Shown: one piece after another, positions 57,369 to 64,000 of the stretch
Layout of the letters: each line of letters opens with the position of its first letter
Position numbering within the stretch: the first letter of the stretch is position 1
Assembly (NCBI GenBank): GCA_008973525.1
Contig: WACJ01000402.1
Span: forward strand, 124,001-188,000
Origin: Stenopsyche tienmushanensis
Lineage: Eukaryota > Arthropoda > Insecta > Trichoptera > Stenopsychidae
Length of the DNA: 64,000 nucleotides
Direction of reading: 5' to 3'
Made by a program: the position numbers and the translations under genes
The notes under the pieces: model-generated
What the model saw: only the letters and a program-made list of their open reading frames with translations
Databases searched by the model: none
What the model was told of the DNA's origin: nothing

Positions 57369-57466
57369 CTTCAGATGGCTCCGATTTCAACAGATCCCTT
57401 TGTAGTTCCAGAGGCTCCAGCAAGTTCATCAGCTTGGCCAACTTCGGCCACGGATCAGTTTCACCG
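57369..57466 (-). CDS. Smg6: Smg6 exon, most upstream one found
   Basis: The exon holds 32 codons plus one base at each end. Acceptor TTTATTTGCAG| is at 57467-57468; donor GAAG|GTTCGT at 57368 is weak, but it is the one that gives the phase required by the exon at 45021-45307. It encodes GETDPWPKLAKLMNLLEPLE and LQRDLLKSEPSE. A WP-x-L-A-x-L-x-N-x-L helix stands at this position in insect SMG6, just before the LPED..LAGFTPL block, which begins in the next exon. Only one short helix supports it, so it is less certain than the other exons. The preceding exon must end in phase 2 and was not found up to 64000. Confidence 0.78.
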
Positions 57467-58674
57467 CTGCAAATAAAAATAAAGCTTGAGCGATTCGAAT
57501 ATGGGTCGTATTTGAATAGAAATGTCGGACGGCGGAGGCGAGAAATGACAATAACAATGAGATCGAGCCAATAAATCATTGTGCCGTTAATTAAAGTACA
57601 CACTGGCATTTCCTCTCGATATCTTCGGCAGCGGTAGAAGTGTTGAAATCGACAATGCCGCGGAATGCGTAAACGCGATAAAAAACGCGTGCGTTTAATG
57701 AGAACATAAATAATGTAAAAACTATGGCGTCGTTTCCTGGAACTTGATACGCGGGCGGAAGGAAAAAACGCAGCTACCAAAGAAAACCACCGAAAGATGG
57801 TCATAAAATAAGTAACGGTCATCGATGTTTACGAAATCGTACATGGAGATGATGATAACGTCTTACGGTCCATCGGACAGATCTGATCGAATTCAGTGGA
57901 CTTCAGGATTCTTCAGCAGCTTCAGCACTTTACCGACTGCACATCCGCCGGATAATGTTGCACAAACCACCGCACATTATAGTTCTTATAACAGAAAGAT
58001 CTTATAACTTAGGCTTTTTTTAAACTTTCCATGGGTTTTCATATTCACCATTACTGAAATCGTTTATTTTTATGATGAAATATCAAATCTGTGACAGTTT
58101 TTTTGACAAGTTGTATCAGACTTCTCAATATTTTTGGTAAAGGGATTTTATATTAGGGACACCGGACGAAAATTTCTATTTTTTCCTTTCATAAAACCGA
58201 TAAAACCGTTATTTTTGTCGAAACAAAAAACAAAGCTAAACCGGTTCGAAAATTTATATTTTTTGGTTGAAAGAAAGATTGGTTGATTATTGTATTCATC
58301 TGCTAATACTGTAATGTTTACTCTCATCCTGTTAATTGTGCTGTTAAATCAATGCTTCGGATAATATTATCAACCATATTCCAGCTTTTCCAGTATTTTC
58401 TAATAAAAACGAATCATCGGGAGCTTAGTCGAAACCGCCAAACCATTATTTTTTCCGGAACAAAAACTGTAACCGAACCGATATAAATATTTAGAACTGA
58501 ATCGGAACGAAAACTGAAATGAAAAATATACCGGTTCGAAGCCCTGCTATCTTATTATCATCAGTCTTCGTCTTCATAGATAGAAATTCTTCAATTATGG
58601 TCATCAAGAAAGTAAAGTCACAAGGGCTCTTGAGGCCGAAGGATTTTTTTGTTTCGAAGTTTGAAGTTCGTTTG

Positions 58675-59110
58675 ATCCTGCGTGTTTTGTCCGCCATTTT
58701 GTTTAGTCACAGTAAATTCCACCGATCGAAAGGTCGTCGCGCGTTACCATCACTTCCCGTCCGTGCTAGATCCACATCAATGCATTTCAGAACATTACCA
58801 GCGCGAATATCCATCAGAAGCTTGTAGAAGTTTATGGTAGTGTCATGAAGTCGGTTAGGTTGTTCAGAGAAGACCGTACTGACACTCACGAAGAAGCAAG
58901 GATTGGGAGACCATCAGTGATTTCTGTCGAACTTGTGCAAAAAATTGAAAAACAAGTGCGAAAAAACTGCCGTGTGACGCTTGACAACCTTCACGAAGAA
59001 TTTCTTGACATTTATCGAAGTCTCCTTGATAATACTGAGTTAAAAAAACTTGGTTCAAAAAGAGCTGGCGGCGGTCTACATAAATGTTGTAACCTTACTT
59101 CCTGGATGTA
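58675..59110 (+). mobile_element. Mariner element A, N-terminus well preserved, core deleted
   Basis: The leader (tttagtcacagtaaattcca and the gtcgtcgcgcgttaccatc block) is shared with 20190-20280 and 45640-45745. The frame 58845-59177 then reads SVRLFREDRTDTHEEARIG, RPSVISVELVQKIEKQVRK and CRVTLDNLHEEFLDIYRSLL, which is both HTH regions of a mariner transposase. It jumps directly to a C-terminal remnant ending in gttgtaaccttacttcctgg, as at 21560-21580 and 3712-3730. The catalytic core is deleted. A second, degraded gggagaccgtaagtagtttc segment follows at 59215-59260. Confidence 0.8.
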
Positions 59111-59989
59111 TACAATCTATAAGGAAACAATTACTTTTAACACGCTCTCTTTGGTGGCCCGTAGAGTGAATATTTGATGCAAAAATGAAGTAAACCCTCG
59201 GCTAAAAGTTACGACGAGGCAAGGAATGGGAGACCGTAAGTAGTTTCTGACGACGCATCGTGAAGTCAAAATGCAACATATCATGTATGACACAATGCTT
59301 TTATCGCGTTAATGTGATCATTTTCTTGGTCGTGTTATTTTAAAACAGTACAAATAAATATTTAAGAGGTTCGGTTGAGTACCATTAAGCAGTAAAATTT
59401 CATAACGTAAATGATTCCGTGATATACGTAGTTAAGGATGCCATCGTGCCGTTCGCGGACGGTAATGCTTGGCTGGAAAAGGACGCCCCATTTGACGTCC
59501 ACGGTCGGTAAAGTGTTAAGATGTGTCAGCACCGCCGAGTAGATGATTACACGTGTTATCAGCTTCGTAATTATGACGAGAAAGCTATAATGTTTGGATC
59601 GCAGCATGCGGCATGTGAAAAGGCTCCAAATTACGACGGGTGGAAGAAGTGTCCGCTGTTGCAAGAACCGCACGTCTAAATTAGGCTCGTCAGTGGACGT
59701 TGGTCAAACATCATAAATTATAGTCGGATTCTGTAATAAGTCGTAACCGTTCGTTCATCATTAGAATAAATTCCGGCGAAAGAAGATTCAGATTTGGACG
59801 GATACAGTTAACGCGTAATGTGTGTCGCGGGGCGACACGTACAACACGCACGCATGTCATCTCTTACACCACAATATACCACTAAAAGTCTTCTTCCTGC
59901 AGCATGTTCTATCTACGATTAGAATTATAATTCAAGATCCAAAAGTTGGCACCACTATTTATAAATCCATAGAATTTGTTCCAGAAACC

Positions 59990-60240
59990 ATAATAAAAAC
60001 GTCCACAAAATAGTTTCAGCCGAACGTAAATTAAAATTGCATGAGATAGTTGACACCTAAAAATATCAGAAGGCAGCATATTCATTATTTTGCAACAACA
60101 ATTGTCCATGAGAAAACTTTTTTCAAAATGGGTAACGTGTTTGCTCACAGTCGATCAAAAAAGAACAACGCGTCCATAATTCAGAGCGCTGTTTAGAGAT
60201 TTCAGCGCAATGAAAAATATTTTTTTCATGCATTCCCAAG
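59990..60240 (+). mobile_element. Mariner relic, diverged copy of 41230-41455
   Basis: Shared blocks are ccacaaaatagttt, cagaaggcagcatattc, acaattgtccatgagaaaa, gctcacagtcgatcaaa and attcagagcgctgttta. It covers the linker before the first catalytic motif, with stops throughout; the catalytic motif itself is absent. Confidence 0.7.
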
Positions 60241-60835
60241 TGTCCGAGATTCACTTTGATATAAATTTATCACCGAATGCAAAAATTGAAAATAATTTCA
60301 ACATTATTTACGCTTAATTACGTATGCATAATTATACTTTAATCTTAATTATATACCATCAATCAAATGCAAAGTACGCATTCGAATTTCGCCTTGAGAC
60401 GCTGCATGCAATTCGGTTCGGATTAATATTTAAACCAAAAATATTAGAGATAAAAGCATTCTTAAAAAAAAATAGAAGCTCACATTTAGAAACAAAGCGT
60501 TTTATTAAATTGCTATGGATATAAAAAATAAGCCCCGAAAAAAATAATATACATAAATATTTAAGATACCCGTCCATAAAGTACACTTGCGTACCAGTTG
60601 AAAGTTATTTATGCTCGCCCGTAAAAAAAATATATTCAAAGTTTTATCCATGTTATCCCGGAATAAATTCCATGATGTTCAGCAAAAGCCAACAACGTAT
60701 CTTCTTAACTTTTCGGATGATATATTTGCATGATGTCCAAAATGATCTTAAATTAACATATATGCAATTCATTTTAATTAATGTCAATTAAAAAATGTAA
60801 TAATTTTGGTATGGGTGAATAGTTTCCTACAGCGT

Positions 60836-60886
60836 TTTGTTTCTATAGCGTGGACCCTATCTCGTCGCTATAGAAGGGTTGACTGT
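60836..60886. mobile_element. pogo-like terminal fragment
   Basis: The sequence tacagcgttttgtttctata, then gtcgctatagaagggttgac, ends in the CAGTCAACCCTTCTATAGCG terminus (read on the minus strand). Only the terminal region remains. Confidence 0.5.
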
Positions 60887-60951
60887 ATATTTCCGAATAA
60901 ATAACGGTTTTTTGGTTTTCGGTTCGGTTTTGGTCCGAAGTTCTGTTTTTA

Positions 60952-61268
60952 GCCCTTTGAGTAGTAAGCTAATTTAAAATCATCATACTTTTAGATGCTA
61001 TATTTGCTTGTCCGCCGCTTGTCATCACACATATCCATTTATCTGTCAGAACCGCTGTTAACGGTCTATACAATCGTACGATGTACGCAAGATACTCTCT
61101 CCGTCTCTGTCTCTCATTCACAATCTCCAACCCGCAAGATAATTTCATAAACTCAACGTGCAAGGCACTCTCCGTCTCTGTTTGTATCCAAACTCAACGT
61201 GTAAGAATGCTCTTTCTGAGTCACTGGAATTCAGACACAACATTGTGTCTTACCTCTTTAAGGGGTTA
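60952..61268 (-). mobile_element. TTAA-type MITE, near-complete copy of about 317 bp
   Basis: The plus-strand left end ccctttgagtagtaagctaa and right end ctctttaaggggttaa (TTAA at 61265-61268) are imperfect inverted repeats. Both family halves are present: gatgctatatttgcttg-type on the left and tctgtctctcattcaca, actcaacgtgcaaggcactc and agaatgctctttctgagtca on the right. The aactcaacgtg block is duplicated internally. Confidence 0.65.
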
Positions 61269-62574
61269 ACACGCATAAGCGGACTTCTAAGTTAACTTTA
61301 CGACTTTTAAAGATTACTTTCATTTCAGGACATCTATTACGGATTGGTTTGCTGGACAAGAAAATACAAAAAAAAATCTGAAAATTCAATCAAGAAAATA
61401 CAGTTTTATGTTTAACTAAATGAAGATAGCGACAAGCTGAAGGCCCTAAAAGCATATCACATTTGAAATGAAACATTTTTTATGCCGGCACAGCATGTGG
61501 CATTGGACCGTGCGAGATTTAGCCGCGGGTCAATCCAGACTACTGTTACTCGCTATAGGAGCGGATTCTGCAAAGCTGCCGGGGGTCAATCGATCATTAT
61601 CTTTTTTGAAAAGGGTTCATCGGCACATAATCGCCGACGGCATCGCCAAGGTCGTCCGACCCCGCGAAAAAGAACGATGAGTGCTGTCGTTTGACATCCA
61701 ACAGACAGGCAGACAGACGTGCCCTCTTTCGGGAACGCAGCCTCCGTGCGTATTCCATCGAGATAGCAGCCTCCCAATCTATCCTTCTGATCTCCGAGGC
61801 AAGAAACTCTCCGGGGGAAGAATAATTGTCCTTTTCGGACCCACAACAAAAAACGTATCTGCGTGCGTTCAACTCCTCGTGTGCATAGAATATTAGCGTC
61901 CACTACACGTGCCATTTGATAATAACACAATAAACATTGCTATCAAAGTACCGCAAACAGGTTGTGAAATGATGCTCAAACACAAGAAACATCTTCGACC
62001 GACTTGTAACATGATTCCGGCGTTAAATAAAAATCTACATTCGTAGAATATCGTTCTTCGGACGCCGACCATTTCACAAGCGAATTATGCCTCTTAATTG
62101 TAACCATTGCGGCATTAAGTCGCTTCTATATTATTTCTCAATATTTTCTTGACTTCAAAAAAATAAACATAATCTTAAACACAATTCCCATGCAAAATAT
62201 TATTGAACGCAAGTTCTGCAAGGCTGCGCAGTTTTTCTAGAATCTAAAAATATACACATTGCAACGACGGCGATCCTCGAGGGACTTTATTTCGCACGTG
62301 ATTAGTGACTTCAACATTGAAAATGTCTACAACATAACAACCTATGCAGGAAACTAGTGTGGGAGTTCATAAACTGGCGAATAAATTATCTCCATTTAAC
62401 CAGGAAAGACTGGGAACTCAACAACATACGGAAGAACGGACAGATGGACAACGAATTTCAGCGAGACACATTTGGCTTAGAAAACGAGTTTCCACTCTGG
62501 AACATGTAAACATGCATTTGAGTCCGGTACGACAAAAATATGCCATGTATTCTAACAGATGTATCTTGTGTATG

Positions 62575-62660
62575 TGACCATCAAAACCTTTGATAAATAT
62601 GCACGCCAATGTTGCGGGCGCACTCGAATGATACGGAGAGAGTATGCTCGCACATGTGGC
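62575..62660 (+). repeat. Sequence-related MITE subfamily D
   Basis: The block aaacctttgataaatatgca, cgggcgcactcgaatgatac and gagtatgctcgcacatg recurs at 50598-50670 and in part at 37395-37425 (ttgatgagtatgcacgc). It may be another branch of the TTAA-type family. Confidence 0.45.
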
Positions 62661-63164
62661 GTGCAGCACTCCAAAGCGCTTCAAATTATCATTACATTTA
62701 GCATCTATTTTATTGTTTTGCAATGTTTCAATTAAATTTCCAAACAAGTTTTACGATCAAACATGCATAAACAGAAACAATCACTTGTATTTCTAAAAAG
62801 GAATATAATATTTGGACGATTTTAATACAAAACGGATAAGGTATAGACAAATATTCATCAACAGATAGCAACGTAATAAACGTTAAAACCTTAATAGAAT
62901 TTATCCTTATCTGGTTGTAAACCATTGGGAATGGTTTTGTTAGATCGAATAATTATACATAAACCCCAACATGGTGCCAAAAATGATGGATGTCAAGCTT
63001 GATCAAATGTCTTCCTTTGTTACTAAAACTAAAGACAAACATATAAAGCTGTATTTTGTCATTTCCATAACATTCCATAACTTAGCTGTATTTTGATGAA
63101 AGCCTTTTGCTTTGGATGGGGCGTTTATATATAAATGTAATTAAATAATAAATGTTGAGCTTTA

Positions 63165-63533
63165 CATAGATGCTATATTTTTATTGTCCGTACAAATCCA
63201 ATTTTCTCTCAGAACCGCGCAGCGTGTATAAAACTTGTATATCAATAAATTAACACTGTTGATAGCACAGAATACACGATTTTCGTTCATTTCTTCGCGT
63301 TTATACATATACATTACACCTGTGTATCTTCACTTTTAGTTTTTTAAAAATGAATACCATTTTTTGAAGCTTGAAGTCGATTCATTTGTGTTATCGATCG
63401 CTACAATCGTACGATGTACGCTAGGCACTCTTTCCGCCTCTGTCTATTTTCGAACTCAATGTGCAAGAATGCTCTTTCTTTATATCTGGAATCTGAGTGC
63501 CAATACGCGAAGATACTCATCAAAAGGTAAACA
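63165..63533 (-). mobile_element. TTAA-type MITE family, long copy
   Basis: The reverse complement runs from the left-end region (gtatcttcgcgtattggcac, aagagcattcttgcacattg, gcggaaagagtgcctagcgt) through an intermediate part to the right half (tgtgctatcaacagtgttaa, cgctgcgcggttctgagaga). It joins both halves and the middle in one copy, showing that the scattered pieces belong to one family. The outer ends are eroded. Confidence 0.65.
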
Positions 63534-63570
63534 TTAGGATTCATTAAATATGTAAAATACAATACAGCAA

Positions 63571-63617
63571 AATAAACATTCATCGATAAACAACATTCAA
63601 CAATAAACAACATTCAA
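63571..63617. repeat. Short tandem repeat
   Basis: The unit aataaacaacattcaac of 17 bp is present about two and a half times, with a diverged first unit (aataaacattcatcgat). Confidence 0.8.
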
Positions 63618-63624
63618 CAAAATT

Positions 63625-63860
63625 TAGACGTGAGAAAGCTGTGCGCAAGATGGGTGCCGCATTGGCTCAAAATGGAACAAAAACATCGTCGATAGGATTT
63701 TTCAACCAAGAGTTTGGCGATGTTTCACAGCAATAAAGTCGAATTTGTACGTCAATTCATTGCCTTGGATGAAAGAGGTCCATCACTTCACACCTGAGAC
63801 AAAACAACAATCAAAACAATGGATTGAAAGGGTTGAACAAGTTTTTTTAGGACGCGCGTA
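63625..63860 (+). mobile_element. Mellifera-type mariner relic
   Basis: Frames read together give RKLCARWVPHWLKMEQKH, then FFNQEFGD, ATTAIK-like debris, and finally the remains of LDERxxHHFTPETKQQSKQW in the region cctgagacaaaacaacaatc. This is the mariner linker and first catalytic block. Stops and frameshifts are frequent; it differs from the relics at 41117 and 59990. Confidence 0.7.
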
Positions 63861-64000
63861 GGATAATTTTCATTGATTATCTTGAATACTGTATAATACA
63901 CCCAAACACCCCAATTTTTATCGCCTACATAATGGTTTTCTACCCCTTTTATCCTCGGTGACTAATTATGATTAAAATTGCACTGGGCATTATACGAAGT

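Larger units (their letters stand above)
57467..64000 (-). other. Probable Smg6 intron or 5' flank, no gene recognised
   Basis: Minus-strand frames here were read for the expected upstream helical domain of SMG6 and none was found, so the region is probably a large intron continuing out of the window. It holds mariner relics (58675-59110, 59990-60240, 63625-63860), MITE copies (60952-61268, 62575-62660, 63165-63533), a pogo-type end (60836-60886) and a GC-richer stretch at 61460-61880 with frames on both strands and no family signature. Nothing was recognised in 57600-58650, 61900-62570 and 62960-63160. Confidence 0.6.

Overview
The window is animal nuclear DNA, most likely from an insect. 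It is AT-rich, has no operons or prokaryotic features, and the only conserved cellular gene is broken into short exons joined by GT..AG introns of up to about 14 kb. The rest is mainly intron and flanking DNA full of old transposons (irritans- and mellifera-like mariners, pogo/Tigger, hAT, jockey-type LINE, TTAA-type MITEs), a mixture typical of insects. The order of insect cannot be fixed from this sequence.

The gene is Smg6 (EST1A), the endonuclease of nonsense-mediated mRNA decay, on the minus strand. Six consecutive coding exons were recovered at 57369-57466, 45021-45307, 44078-44281, 29782-29938, 17101-17355 and 14869-15065 (stop at 14869-14871). Their intron phases match at every junction, giving 398 codons plus stop: the end of the helical 14-3-3/TPR-side region, an acidic linker, and a complete C-terminal PIN nuclease domain with its acidic catalytic residues. 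The N-terminal exons and promoter lie beyond 64000 or were not recognised.

Layout on the plus strand. 1-14868 is DNA downstream of Smg6: hAT copies at 2458-2796, 4844-5700 and 8797-9374, LTR-like repeats near 3.5 and 10 kb, and a pogo-type MITE nested in another repeat (12584-13250). 15066-17100 is the last intron and holds a 5'-truncated jockey-like LINE with an 11-bp target duplication. 17356-29781 is an intron with a hAT fragment and mariner and pogo remains. 29939-44077 is an intron with a complete hAT copy (34876-35521), a hAT nested in a mariner (37665-39065), TTAA-type MITEs, and a GC-richer island with GATA and octamer motifs (33660-34250). 45308-57368 is an intron with two further mariners, one carrying a nested hAT MITE, a LINE fragment and another hAT copy. 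57467-64000 is probably the next intron upstream.

No CRISPR array, rRNA, convincing tRNA, viral gene or toxin was seen. Most open frames of 60-130 codons here look like chance frames or transposon debris. The most informative observations are the reconstructed Smg6 gene, the transposon insertions dated by target duplications and empty sites, and a hAT family present in seven copies.
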